A DNA stretch of 64,000 nt from the NCBI GenBank assembly GCA_035697145.1, contig DASSDL010000234.1, positions 30,457 through 94,456 on the forward strand, read 5' to 3'. This document shows, piece after piece, positions 19,519-28,270 of the stretch (within the stretch, counting starts at the first letter, position 1; every line of letters begins with the position of its first letter). The stretch comes from DASQUK01 sp035697145. Its GTDB lineage: Bacteria; Actinomycetota; Acidimicrobiia; Acidimicrobiales; VFJN01. The notes beneath the pieces are model-generated. The model did no database searches and was not told the DNA's origin. It worked only from the letters and a program-made list of their open reading frames with translations. The translations under genes and the position numbers were made by a program.

Positions 19519-20538
19519 ATGACGGGGGCGCAGGGTCAGCGGGTGCGCTCGATCGAGGTGGAGGCCGGCGTCCGGCTCAGCGTCACCGAGGCCGGAGCTG
19601 GGGGCGTCGCTCCCACGGTCGTGCTGCTGCACGGCTTCGCCGACCTCGCCTACACGTGGCGCCGCCAGATCCCGGTGCTCGCCGCCGCCGGCTACCACGT
19701 GCTCGCACCCGACGGGCGGGGTTACGGCCGGTCGAGCCGACCCGACGACGTCGACGCGTACGACGTGGAGCACCTGATCGGGGACCTCGTGGCCCTGCTC
19801 GACGACGCGGCGGTCGAGCGCGCCGTGTTCGTCGGCCACGACTGGGGTGCGCTGATCGTGTACGCGCTCGCGCTGCTCGCACCCGAGCGCGTCGCGGGCG
19901 CCGTGGGCATCGCCGTGCCGTTCCTCCCCCGGGGCACGGTGCCACCCACGAACATGCTGCGCCAGTTCGCCGGCGAACACTGGTTCCTGCTGCTGTGGGT
20001 CCAGGAGCCGGGCGTCGCCGAACGCGACCTGGAGCGCGACGTGCGCCGCACGCTCCGGCGCCTGTACGGCGGGCTGCGCCTCGAGGCGATCGTCGGCTCC
20101 CAGCACCCCGGCGAACCCCGCAACTTCGTCGACCGGCTGGCCGAGCCGCAGGTGCTGCCCGACTGGCTCGGCGCCGACGACCTCGACCACTACGTCGCCG
20201 AGTACCAGCGCACCGGCTTCACCGGCGGGCTCAACTGGTTCCGCAACTTCGACCGCAACTGGACCCTCACCCCCGAGCTCGCGGGCGCCCGGCTGGCCGT
20301 CCCCACCCTGTACCTCACCGGCGCCGCCGATCCGCTGCTCATCGTCTGCCCGCCCGCCCTCATGGAGGGCTGGGTCGACGACCACCGGGGCACCGTGCTC
20401 ATCGACTACGCCGGCCACTGGGTGCACCAGGAACGGCCCGACGCCGTCAACGACGCACTGCTGTGGTTCCTCTCCGACGTGCTACCAGTCGCTCCCGAGC
20501 CGACCCCAGACCCAAACCCGGCACCGACCCCGGCCTAA
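19519..20538 (+). CDS. Alpha/beta hydrolase, epoxide hydrolase type
   Basis: The 339-residue protein has the HGF oxyanion motif (VVLLHGFADLAYTWRRQ), a nucleophile Asp108 in VFVGHDWGA and the catalytic His in YAGHWVHQERP. The cap segment YQRTGFTGGLNWFRNFDRNW resembles lids of soluble epoxide hydrolases, where Tyr residues bind the epoxide. Asp in GHDWG rather than Ser separates it from esterases. The proline-rich tail (PEPTPDPNPAPTPA) is unusual. It would open epoxides to diols; haloalkane dehalogenase is a less likely alternative. Cargo of the mobile element. Confidence 0.85.
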   Translation: MTGAQGQRVRSIEVEAGVRLSVTEAGAGGVAPTVVLLHGFADLAYTWRRQIPVLAAAGYHVLAPDGRGYGRSSRPDDVDAYDVEHLIGDLVALLDDAAVERAVFVGHDWGALIVYALALLAPERVAGAVGIAVPFLPRGTVPPTNMLRQFAGEHWFLLLWVQEPGVAERDLERDVRRTLRRLYGGLRLEAIVGSQHPGEPRNFVDRLAEPQVLPDWLGADDLDHYVAEYQRTGFTGGLNWFRNFDRNWTLTPELAGARLAVPTLYLTGAADPLLIVCPPALMEGWVDDHRGTVLIDYAGHWVHQERPDAVNDALLWFLSDVLPVAPEPTPDPNPAPTPA

Positions 20539-20696
20539 CGCACGTCCGCGATCCTCCCCGGCGGTCCCCGTCAGCGGGCGCGGATCCGGCCTCGGCGGGC
20601 GGCACCGACCGGCGCGCCGGTGCTTCCGATCGCTCGGCGCACATCTGGACCGACCATTATCCAGAGGCTCCTCGATCCCGTCGGCCAGCGGGTCGG

Positions 20697-21073
20697 TCAG
20701 GGCGCGACCCTCCACTGCGCCCGCCACTCCGGCGCGTCGAACGGTTCGCCGACGTAGACCGTCTCGCGCACGATCTTGCCGTTCCTGACCTCGAGGACAT
20801 CGACTCCGTAGCGCGGCTCGCCGCCGTCATATCTCACGGTGATCTCGGCGACCCAGATGTCGTCCGCGCCTCTGATGCGGCGGATGTCGTAGGTCACCGA
20901 TCCCGGATAGCGGCTGCGCCACTCACGGATGTTCGCGACGCCCTCGAATCGCTCCCCGACTGTGGGAATTCGAGCACCGCATCGTCGTCGTACATGTCGT
21001 GCGAGCCGACCGGATCATCCGCTTCCCGCCCGAGGTTCCGCAGCAACATCGCCCTGACCGTGTTCGCATCCAT
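20697..21073 (-). pseudogene. SnoaL-like/NTF2-fold protein with one frameshift
   Basis: From ATG 21073 the frame reads MDANTVRAMLLRNLGREAD and on to MYDDDAVLEFPQSG. The second half, ERFEGVANIREWRSRYPGS and VTYDIRRIRGADDIWVAEI..., is in another frame that ends at 20697. One missing G in a G-run near 20955 would rejoin them. The joined product of about 125 residues has the SnoaL/ketosteroid isomerase-like pattern (EFPQSGERFEG, WVAEITVRYDGG). Either a true mutation or a sequencing indel; function of the intact form is unknown. Confidence 0.7.
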
Positions 21074-21137
21074 ACCGCGCAGGTTGTCCTCGGCTCCGCC
21101 GGTCTCGCCACCTCACCCAAACCTGTTGCTCCGCGCG

Positions 21138-21210
21138 ACGACGATCGGCACAGAACGCCGCGGCAGAACGACGTCCGCTCGATGTCCATTGCGCACCGAA
21201 CGGCGCATCT
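21138..21210 (+). repeat. Dispersed repeat, copy B
   Basis: It starts ACGACGATCGGCACAGAACG and ends GCACCGAACGGCGCATCT. It shares both ends with copies A and C. It lies between the SnoaL-like gene and the truncated SDR gene. Confidence 0.6.
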
Positions 21211-21254
21211 GGGTCGGTCGGCCGCCGTGTCGTTGCGCGCGTAACGACCACGCG

Positions 21255-22010
21255 GCAGTACGCAGACACAGGGGCCACCGGAACACCCCTGGCGCGGCCG
21301 CTGAGGTTCACAATGCGGCCGCGCCGCCGACCAACCATTTCGGGGAGGACGAGCTGCGTGCTCAGCAACGTGCCGCGGAGGTTGACCTCCATGGTCCGCC
21401 ACCACAGTCGGGTTCGATCTCCCCCGCCGGGCTGACGGGCTCACGATCCCAGCGATGTTGATTAGCAGGTCCACAGGGCCGAGCTCGTGGCGGGGCTTCG
21501 TGATCGCCCGGGCAGCGGGCCCTTCGTCGCTGACGTCGGCGGTGACCGACACCGCGACTCGACCAGCTCTTTCCATCAGCGCAACCGACTCAGTGAGCTG
21601 TTGAGTCGTCGCTCGGCCCGCCTGACGTTGTCGTACTGCAGGTCACTGGCGGTGACTCGCACCGACCAGGGATCGTACGTGCGCCGGATCGCCTGCTCTT
21701 GGCTGAGTGCTCGGCGATAGGCAGGGTCGGCCGCCGTCGTTGGATCGTGCTGGTGCAGACGGGCGCGCAGTCCGGCCGCAGCCAGCTCGTGCTCGGACTG
21801 AGCAGCCAGACCGACGGCCATGCTCGCATCGGCGAGGGCCCGATTGACGAGCCGCCCGATGCATCGGCCTCCGCTGGTGACGAGCACGACTGACCCCGCC
21901 AGCGCAGTGCGCGGATCGTCGAGCCCGTTGGACTGCGGAGCCCGGCGCGGCTTGGGTGTGCTCATGTCGGGTTTCCCTTCTTCGAGCGTGCGGAATCGGC
22001 CATCGCTCAT
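21255..22010 (-). pseudogene. Short-chain dehydrogenase, interrupted and frameshifted
   Basis: Three SDR pieces lie in order. Piece 1 is the N-terminal nucleotide-binding part (TALAGSVVLVTSGGRCIGRL ... GLAAQSEHELA, to about 21780), with Cys in place of the usual Gly in GGRGIG. Piece 2 is QLTESVALMERAGRVAVSV...DLLINIAGIVSPSA, from about 21600. Piece 3, in another frame, is MEVNLRGTLLSTQLVLPEM...APVSAYC (21392-21255), ending just before the expected YxxxK. About 180 bp of foreign sequence separates pieces 1 and 2, and the C-terminal third is gone. The reading frame 22010-21576 opens with ATGA overlap from the small ORF upstream. Not functional as an SDR. Confidence 0.75.
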
Positions 22011-22144
22011 GGGCGAGGGTCGGCCAGCGGCGTGTACTCGCGAGGCCGGCGACGCTTAGAGATCGCGTCGATCCATTCGGAGGCGGGCTTGCCCCGGAGG
22101 TACGCAGGGCAGCCGGTTGGGCGGTGCCGGATGTTGGTATCCAT
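22007..22144 (-). CDS. Small 45-residue leader protein, translationally coupled
   Basis: The product begins MDTNIRHRPTGCPAYLRGKP and ends EYTPLADPRP. AGGAAA lies about 8 nt before the ATG at 22144. Its TGA overlaps the ATG of the next frame (ATGA at 22007-22010). It lies just downstream of the 19-bp palindrome at 22216-22234. The layout is repeated before the NmrA gene at 28114, which supports translation. The family is unknown. Confidence 0.5.
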   Translation of the reverse strand: MDTNIRHRPTGCPAYLRGKPASEWIDAISKRRRPREYTPLADPRP

Positions 22145-22215
22145 AGGCTCTTTTCCTCGTCTGATCGTTGATGGAGGGACTGATCAGACTGTGCGGGACC
22201 GCCTGCCGGCTGGCT

Positions 22216-22234
22216 TGAGTATCTGGTGCTCAAT
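22216..22234. promoter_or_regulatory. 19-bp palindromic operator, copy 1
   Basis: TTGAGTATCTGGTGCTCAA lies in the divergent gap between the minus-strand leader ORF (22144) and the plus-strand YceI-trHb-LAL operon (22388). A second copy, 28252-28270, differs at a few inner bases. Both are followed on the minus-strand side, after 20-21 bp, by the same 13-mer (GATCAGACTGTGC on the plus strand, 22182-22194). Symmetry plus conservation of two blocks marks a shared operator/promoter. Confidence 0.6.
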
Positions 22235-22387
22235 GTGACTGCCAGCCGCCGGCTGTCGCTCCTGAGCAATCATCGGACACTCTCGATGCAGCCCACGGGA
22301 GCAACGCCGCTTCGCGGGCCGCGGGCCGCCAGATTGAGTAGCCGTTACTCGTGTCGGAAGCCCCAGCAGGCGGTCAGGGTGGCCACC

Positions 22388-22987
22388 ATGACTCAGGCCA
22401 CTTTCACTTACACCAACCCCAGGAGGCCTTCGCTGCCGTTGCGCCGCGTCGACGGCGTCGAGCTTCCTGCCGCCGGGACGTGGTCCGTCCCCGGCCGCCA
22501 CGCCACGATCGAGTTCTCGGTTCCCCGGCGCCTGCGGCGGCCCGAGTGCCGCTCTGGACGGGCCCGGGAAGCAAGCGTCGTCATCTCCGAGGATCCCGAC
22601 GACGTGTTCGTCTCCGTGCTGTTCGATGTTGGCGGTCTGGAGATCTCAGGATCGCCAGCGGCCATGACTAGTGCGCCGATTCACCTCGAGGCCCGGTCGG
22701 TCCCGGGTCCTCAGCGGTGGGCGCTGGCTGGCGGGGTGTTGTCCGGCACGGGTGTGCTGCCCCTGCGGGCGACCCTCGGCTACCACGGGGTCTGGCGTCG
22801 CGGTGACCACATCTACGGCTGGTTCGTGCTGGCCGGCACAATCGGCGCTGGGCGTCGCACCATGCGGCAGCTGCGGTTCCGTTTCGAGCTGCTGGCGTCC
22901 GCTCCCGAGCCAGGTTCGCGACCACTGTCGGCTCGGTGGCGCGCACGTTCGGTTGGGGCTTGTGGGCAGACGGCTGGTGGGGCATGA
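22388..22987 (+). CDS. YceI-like lipocalin-fold protein
   Basis: This 199-residue protein begins MTQATFTYTNPRRPSLPLRR. The segment LPAAGTWSVPGRHATIEFSV is the family opening strand pair of YceI proteins (usually GTW-ID-H-S--F-V), which bind isoprenoid-type lipids. It has no signal peptide. The rest is divergent (GYHGVWRRGDHIYGWFVLAG). AGGGTGG precedes the ATG at 22388. The stop overlaps the haemoglobin start (ATGA). The pairing with a haemoglobin hints at a redox or stress role, but that is inference. Confidence 0.65.
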   Translation: MTQATFTYTNPRRPSLPLRRVDGVELPAAGTWSVPGRHATIEFSVPRRLRRPECRSGRAREASVVISEDPDDVFVSVLFDVGGLEISGSPAAMTSAPIHLEARSVPGPQRWALAGGVLSGTGVLPLRATLGYHGVWRRGDHIYGWFVLAGTIGAGRRTMRQLRFRFELLASAPEPGSRPLSARWRARSVGACGQTAGGA

Positions 22988-23358
22988 CCCAGGCGATCAC
23001 GCCCACGCTGTTCGAGCGGCTCGGCGGCCTTGTGAGCATCGATGCCGCGGTTGATCAGTTCTACGACCGGATCCAGGGAGACCCGGAGCTAGCGCCCTTC
23101 TTCGATCGGGTGGATCTGCGCCGCCAGCGCGCCCACCAGAAGGCCTTCCTGGCGATGGCGCTCGGTGGCCCCCGGTCCTACGGGGGTCGTGGCATGGCCG
23201 AGGCCCACCGGCATCTGGAGATCGGCGATCACCACGTGGATCTCGTCGCGGGTCATCTGGCCGCCGTGCTCGCGGGGCTGGGTGTGTCACCGGCGCTAGT
23301 CGATGAGGTGGTCGCGGCCGTGAACGGCTTGCGCGACACGGTGCTCGGTCGCCGCTGA
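22984..23358 (+). CDS. glbN: Truncated haemoglobin, group I
   Basis: The 124-residue product fits the 2/2 globin family: LFERLGGLVSIDAAVDQFYD, DPELAPFFDRVDLRRQRAHQ, FLAMALGGPRSYGGRGM and AEAHRHLEIGDHHVDLVAGHL. The proximal haem-binding His is in AHRHLEI; Phe-Tyr in the B helix is typical of trHbN. Such proteins bind O2 or detoxify NO. The start is fixed by ATGA overlap with the YceI-like gene; an upstream GTG would only add part of that gene. Symbol by family only. Confidence 0.9.
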   Translation: MTQAITPTLFERLGGLVSIDAAVDQFYDRIQGDPELAPFFDRVDLRRQRAHQKAFLAMALGGPRSYGGRGMAEAHRHLEIGDHHVDLVAGHLAAVLAGLGVSPALVDEVVAAVNGLRDTVLGRR

Positions 23359-23376
23359 ACCGAAGGCCTGCCATGC

Positions 23377-26004
23377 TTGTCTGCGGTGCGGACGACCTGG
23401 CCTTTGTGCGGGCGGGACGACGAGATCGCCCACCTCGGGGGGCTGCTGCGTCGCGGTCGAGGAGCACTCCTCGCCGGACCCTCGGGTGTCGGCAAGACCA
23501 GGCTCGCCTCGGCGGTCGCTGGTGAGCTCGAACCCGCCGGCTGGACGTTCGTGCGGTTGGTCGCCAGCCGACCCGCCGCCGACATCCCGCTCGGTGCTCT
23601 CGCCGGCCTGCTGACACCGGGCGAGCCACCGGGTGACGGCGTACCCGCGCTCCTGCAGGCCCGAGCCGGCATCACCGCCATCGCAGCCGGCCGGCCCGCG
23701 GTGGTGGTCCTGGACGACGCTCAATGGCTCGACGAGGCGTCGGCGGTCGTCCTCCACCAGCTCGTGGCACAGGGCGACATCACCTTGCTCGCCACGCTGC
23801 GCACGGACGAGCCGGCGCCCGCTCCTGTCACCGTCCTGTGGAAGGACAGACTGGTGCAACGCATCGACGTCGCACCCCTGGGCGACGAGTCGGTGCGCGA
23901 CCTGCTCGAGGCCGTTCTCGACGGGCCGGTGGAGACGCTCACCGCGACGCGACTGTGGCGGCGCTGTGCCGGCAACGCGCTGTACCTCCAGGAGCTCCTC
24001 GGCGAAGCGGCCCGCCTCGGTCTGCTCCAGCGTCGCGCAGGGCTGTGGTGTGTCGACAGCCTGCCGCCTGGATCAGCTCGTTTGGCCGAGCTGGTGGCCG
24101 AACGCTTCGGTTCTCTCGACGAGCACGAGCGGGCGGCGCTCGAGGTCATCGCCGTCGGCGAGCCGATCGGCTTGGGCATGCTCGACGAGCTGGCCGACCG
24201 CGATGCGGTGGAGCGTCTCGAGGCCGCCGGGGTCATCGGCGTCGAGGCCGATGGTGAGCACGTCGTCGCGCGGCCCGCCCATCCGCTGTACGGCGACATC
24301 GTACGAGCGTCGCTGCCCGACCTCCGACGGCGCCGGCTGATGCGCACCCTGGCCGACGCCCTCGAGCGCCGGGGTGCCACCGCCCGCGACGACTCGATAC
24401 GTCTGGCGCTGTGGCGTCTCGACGGTGGCGGCACGCCGGCACCGGGACTTCTGCTGGCGGCGGCGCGCCAGGCCCACTTCGCCTTCGATGGGATGACAGC
24501 CGAACGTCTCGCGCGTGCCGCGTGGGCCGCGGACCACAGCTTCGCGGCGGCCCACGTCCTCGCCGACGTGCTGTTCGCACGCGGCGGCTACGTCGAGCGG
24601 GAAGAGCTGCTCGCGGAGCTGGCGGCCACCGCCACGACGGATGACGAACGCGCGGTCGTCGCCGTGTCCCGGGCCCTCGGATGGTTCTGGGGCCTGGCCG
24701 ACGGCGAGGCTGCCGAACGTGTCCTCGTCGAGGCCGAAGCCCAGGTGACCGATCCCGGGTGGTGGTCGGAGATCCGGGCCACCCGGGCGACCCTGATCGG
24801 CCAGTCCGGCCGCCACCGGGAGGTGCTCGAACTGCTCGCCGATCTGCCCGATGACGGCGTGAGCGAGCGCGCCCGGCTCCAGGCGGCGTTGGCCGAGGCG
24901 TTCGCCCTACCAGGCGTCGGCCGAGGCGAGGACGCCGTCGCCCGCATCGACGACGCCGTGCCGCTTGGCGCACAGATCGGCCCGCAGCTGACGCTGTTCC
25001 GGGCCAGCCTGCTGCAGTCCGCCAAAGCCATGGCCCTGGTCGCCCTCGGCCGCCTCGACGACGCAGCCGAGGCCGCTCGCACCGGACTGGGCGCCGCCGT
25101 CGCCACCGGGAACCGCGCCGCCGAGGGATTCTTCGGCGCCTCGCTGGGATGGGTCCAGCTTCACCAAGGACTGCTGGTCTCGGCCCAGCGCACCTACCGG
25201 GAGAGCGCGACGGCGTTCCGGGCCAGCTCACATCGCGGCCCGCTGCGCTGGGCCCTCGGCGGTCTCATGTTCGCGGCCGCACTCGCGCGCGACCGGGAGG
25301 TGGCCCGCGAGGCGGGGCGCGCCCTCGATGCCCTCGGCCCCCACCCCGCGGCCCTGTTCCACACAGCCATCAGCCGGGCCTGGGCCTGGGCGGCAGTGGC
25401 TGACGGCGACCCCGAAACCGCCCGTCTCCTGCTCCGCGACGCCGCGGCCGAAGCACGCACCCGAAGTGCCGTGCTGGACGAGAGTGCCGCCCTCCATGAC
25501 CTCGCCCGCCTCGGCCGCGCCAAAGAAGTCGCCGACCGGCTCCGCGCACTGGCCGCCATTACCCAGGGCGACTATCTCCGCATCCTCGCCGACAACGCCG
25601 CCGGGCTCGCCCGTGGCGACCCCGACGCGCTGGGGGACGCGGCCCAGCGCTTCGCTGCCCTGGGCTTCAACCTCCGCGCCGCCGAGTCGGCGATGGCCGC
25701 CTCGGAGGCCTCGGCTCGGGCCCACCACCAACGGGCAGCCACCCGTTGGGCGCGCCACGCCACGGAACTGGCCGCTCAATGCGAAGCACCCGCCACACCC
25801 GAGCTGGTCGGGCCCGCCGGGCCCGTGCCACTGACCAACCGCGAGCGCGAGATCGCACTGCTAGCGGCCGACGGGTTGCCGTCACGTGTCATCGCCGAGA
25901 GGCTCTACGTCTCGGTTCGCACCGTCGACAACCACCTCGCCCGCATCTATACCAAGCTCGGCGTCACCAGTCGCTCCGAGCTGCCGGCAATCCTGCGCCG
26001 CTGA
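23377..26004 (+). CDS. LuxR-family regulator of the LAL (MalT-like) type
   Basis: A large ATP-binding regulator of 875 residues. The N-terminal AAA/STAND ATPase has Walker A LLAGPSGVGKTRLA (near 32-45) and Walker B VVVLDDAQWLDEAS. A long TPR-like helical middle follows. The C-terminal LuxR HTH reads LTNREREIALLAADGLPSR and VIAERLYVSVRTVDNHLARI. LAL proteins activate transcription after inducer binding. The start is TTG 23377, 18 bp after the haemoglobin stop, so it belongs to the same operon. It is one of two large regulators in the element and a candidate to act on the two 19-bp palindromes. Confidence 0.9.
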   Translation: MSAVRTTWPLCGRDDEIAHLGGLLRRGRGALLAGPSGVGKTRLASAVAGELEPAGWTFVRLVASRPAADIPLGALAGLLTPGEPPGDGVPALLQARAGITAIAAGRPAVVVLDDAQWLDEASAVVLHQLVAQGDITLLATLRTDEPAPAPVTVLWKDRLVQRIDVAPLGDESVRDLLEAVLDGPVETLTATRLWRRCAGNALYLQELLGEAARLGLLQRRAGLWCVDSLPPGSARLAELVAERFGSLDEHERAALEVIAVGEPIGLGMLDELADRDAVERLEAAGVIGVEADGEHVVARPAHPLYGDIVRASLPDLRRRRLMRTLADALERRGATARDDSIRLALWRLDGGGTPAPGLLLAAARQAHFAFDGMTAERLARAAWAADHSFAAAHVLADVLFARGGYVEREELLAELAATATTDDERAVVAVSRALGWFWGLADGEAAERVLVEAEAQVTDPGWWSEIRATRATLIGQSGRHREVLELLADLPDDGVSERARLQAALAEAFALPGVGRGEDAVARIDDAVPLGAQIGPQLTLFRASLLQSAKAMALVALGRLDDAAEAARTGLGAAVATGNRAAEGFFGASLGWVQLHQGLLVSAQRTYRESATAFRASSHRGPLRWALGGLMFAAALARDREVAREAGRALDALGPHPAALFHTAISRAWAWAAVADGDPETARLLLRDAAAEARTRSAVLDESAALHDLARLGRAKEVADRLRALAAITQGDYLRILADNAAGLARGDPDALGDAAQRFAALGFNLRAAESAMAASEASARAHHQRAATRWARHATELAAQCEAPATPELVGPAGPVPLTNREREIALLAADGLPSRVIAERLYVSVRTVDNHLARIYTKLGVTSRSELPAILRR

Positions 26005-26024
26005 ACCGACTCGATGGTGGCACC

Positions 26025-27088
26025 ATGCGGCTGGTGACATCGCTCGCCGACGCCCTGGAACACCTGCCCAAGGTCGACCTGCACTGTCATGTCGAGGGCA
26101 CCATGCGTCCGGCGACGGTCGTGGACCTGGCGCGCCGCAACGGCGTGGCGCTCCCGACCGCGGAGCCCACCGAGCTGTACCGATACGACTCGCTGGACAG
26201 CTTTCTTGCGGTCTTCTGGCTGGTGCAGTCGACCCTCGGAACCCGGAACGACTGGGCCCGGCTGGGCTACGAGAGCGTTGTCGACGCGGCCGCCCATGGT
26301 GTGGTCCACCGGGAGGCCTTCTTCACGCCCGCTCGGCACCTGGCGGGCGGCCAGGACCTCGCCGCCATCGTCGCCGGCCTGCACGAAGGGATCGCCGCCG
26401 CCGAAGCCAAACCGGCGTGACGTGTCTGTTGATCGCCGACATCGACCGGGCGTTCGGTCCCACCGCCGGGCTGGAACTGGTTGAGGGGCTGGTCGAGCTG
26501 CGACGTTCGGATGCCGCCGGCATGGATCGGGTCATCGGCGTCGGCATGGACTCGACCGAGCGGGGGATCGATCCCGTGTCGTTCCGTCCCGCCTTCGAGG
26601 CGGCCCACGCCGCCGGGTTCCGCCTTACCGCCCACCAGGGCGAGAACTCGCCGGCCGGCGCGATCGCCGCTTGCATCGATGTGCTCGGCGTGGAACGCAT
26701 CGATCACGGCCTGTCGATCCTCGAGGACCCCGGGCTCGTGAGCCGCGTTGCCGCGGCGCGGATCCCGCTCACGGTGTGCCCCACCTCCAACGTCCGCATC
26801 GCCAACGCGTTCGAGCGGCTCGAGGACCATGTGTACCCGCAGATGCGGGCCCGCGGGCTTCTGGCCACGCTGAACACCGACGACCCTGCGCTGACCGACC
26901 TCGACCTCGCCATGGAGTACCGCTCGGTCGCTGCCGCGTTCGGCTGGGGCTGGGACGAGATGGTGGCCATCGCACTCGACGGTGTGGACGCGTGCTGGCT
27001 CGATGACACCGCCAAGGCCGCTCTTCGGGGACAGATCACCACCGCGGCGACCGCTCTCGCCCTCGATCCACCAACCCCCCAGACATGA
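26025..27088 (+). pseudogene. add: Adenosine deaminase family, split by one frameshift
   Basis: Two overlapping frames give one complete protein of about 355 residues. Part 1 (26025-26420) has the zinc HxH in KVDLHCHVEGTMRPATVVDL. Part 2 (to 27088) has TAHQGENSPAG, ERIDHGLSILEDPG, TVCPTSNVRIANAF and the zinc/proton-shuttle Asp pair NTDDPALTD. They join at 26400-26415, where EAKPA-stop in frame 1 would read EAKTGVTCLLIADIDR with one more A in a short A-run. Purine or aminofutalosine deamination is possible. Only one indel is needed to break it, so it may be recent decay or a sequencing error. Confidence 0.82.
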
Positions 27089-27259
27089 CACGCACGCCGC
27101 CAAGAGTCCGGCATGCACGGCGGGGCCACCGCAACCGCGCTCTCTGCATGGAACGTTCGAGCCCTGCGTCGAACGGCCAGGCCGAGGCTGGTGCGCGGAC
27201 CTGCCGCCAGGGCCGGTACCCGCTAGTGACGGCAGCGCTTGGGTTCTCCCGGCTCGGCG

Positions 27260-28114
27260 TCAACCTCGCAGTCCGGTGAAGACGGCCGAATAGTCGCGTG
27301 CGAACCGCGAAAGCGTGCGCGGCCGGCTACCGGTGACGGTGCGAGCGTCCCCGGTGACGACGTCCTCGTACCCGCCCGCCAGCATGCCGTGGAGCTTGGC
27401 CATATCGTCCGCGAACCAGGACTCGACCCCGGTCCGCTGGAGGGCGTGGCCCACGGCGTCCGGCGGCACCCGGACGTGGCGGATCTGGCCCCCGATCTTC
27501 CCAGACAGGGTCTCCGCCACGTCATCGAAGCTGAGCGCTTCCGGTCCGGTCAACGTGTAGATCCTGCCCTCGTCCCCTCGGCTGGTCAGCGCCGCCACCG
27601 CGACCGCCGCCACATCCCGGGCATCCACCATCGCGACCCGCCCGTCGCCTGCCGCGGTGTAGACCGCGCAATTGCGCACCATGCCGAGCAGGTTCTGCAT
27701 GAAGAAGACCGGCCGGACAATCGTATAGGCGAGGCCGGATCGCTCGAGTGCTTGTTCTGCGTGCCCGTGCTGGCGCGCGATCTGGAGCGGCGAATGCTCG
27801 TCGGCGCGGAACACCGACACCTTGACGACGTGGCGCACCCCGGCGCGGGCGGCGGCCCCGATGACGTCGCTCTCCCAATCGGGTTGCCTGGTGCTCTGGG
27901 GCGTGATGAGAAACACCCGGTCGACTCCGGCTAGCCCGGCCTCCAGCGTTTCCGGTCGGTCCAGGTCGCCGGCAACGTACTCGCAATGCTCGCCGAACCG
28001 CCGGTGCGCCCTATCCGGGTCCCGCACGAAGGCGCGCGGCCGCTGGCCCACAGCGACAAGCTGCCTGACGACTTCGCTGCCGACCGTGCCCGTGGCGCCC
28101 GTCACTAGGATCAT
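27260..28114 (-). CDS. NmrA-like NAD(P)-binding reductase
   Basis: This 284-residue atypical SDR begins MILVTGATGTVGSEVVRQL with the glycine motif at 6-12. It continues RAFVRDPDRAHRRFGEHCEY, VDRVFLITPQST and VKVSVFRADEHSPLQIARQHGHAE, typical of NmrA/QorB-like proteins, which sense or use NADPH. ATG 28114 is chosen since the Rossmann fold starts there; the frame remains open further upstream. A 22-codon ORF overlaps it by ATGA, and a 19-bp palindrome lies about 140 bp upstream. Cargo of the mobile element. Confidence 0.86.
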   Translation of the reverse strand: MILVTGATGTVGSEVVRQLVAVGQRPRAFVRDPDRAHRRFGEHCEYVAGDLDRPETLEAGLAGVDRVFLITPQSTRQPDWESDVIGAAARAGVRHVVKVSVFRADEHSPLQIARQHGHAEQALERSGLAYTIVRPVFFMQNLLGMVRNCAVYTAAGDGRVAMVDARDVAAVAVAALTSRGDEGRIYTLTGPEALSFDDVAETLSGKIGGQIRHVRVPPDAVGHALQRTGVESWFADDMAKLHGMLAGGYEDVVTGDARTVTGSRPRTLSRFARDYSAVFTGLRG

Positions 28115-28179
28115 GCCCAGGGCCTCCCGCGAGCGTGTGCGGGGTAGTCGAGCCGGCGCTGGTGGCTCCGAGGTTCCAT
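28111..28179 (-). CDS. 22-residue leader ORF coupled to the NmrA gene
   Basis: ATG at 28179 follows AAGGAGAA with good spacing. The product is MEPRSHQRRLDYPAHARGRP then WA-stop. The TGA overlaps the NmrA start as ATGA. The unit palindrome, 13-mer, AGGA-rich site and short ORF with ATGA overlap repeats what is seen at 22007-22234. It could be a translational coupling leader; its peptide is not similar to the other one. Confidence 0.45.
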   Translation of the reverse strand: MEPRSHQRRLDYPAHARGRPWA

Positions 28180-28251
28180 CGGTTGTTCTCCTTGGTCTGG
28201 CCGCTCGTAACGGCGACCGATCAGACTGTGCAACACAGGCGAGCGCCAGGC

Positions 28252-28270
28252 TTGAGCATCCGATACTCAA
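28252..28270. promoter_or_regulatory. 19-bp palindromic operator, copy 2
   Basis: TTGAGCATCCGATACTCAA is a close relative of 22216-22234. GATCAGACTGTGC recurs at 28219-28231, 20 bp away. It lies upstream of the minus-strand leader ORF and the NmrA gene. Confidence 0.6.

Noticed and set aside
26395..26425. Programmed frameshift in the deaminase gene
   Set aside because: The site lacks a canonical slippery heptamer and stimulatory features that I can see; a simple indel is more likely.
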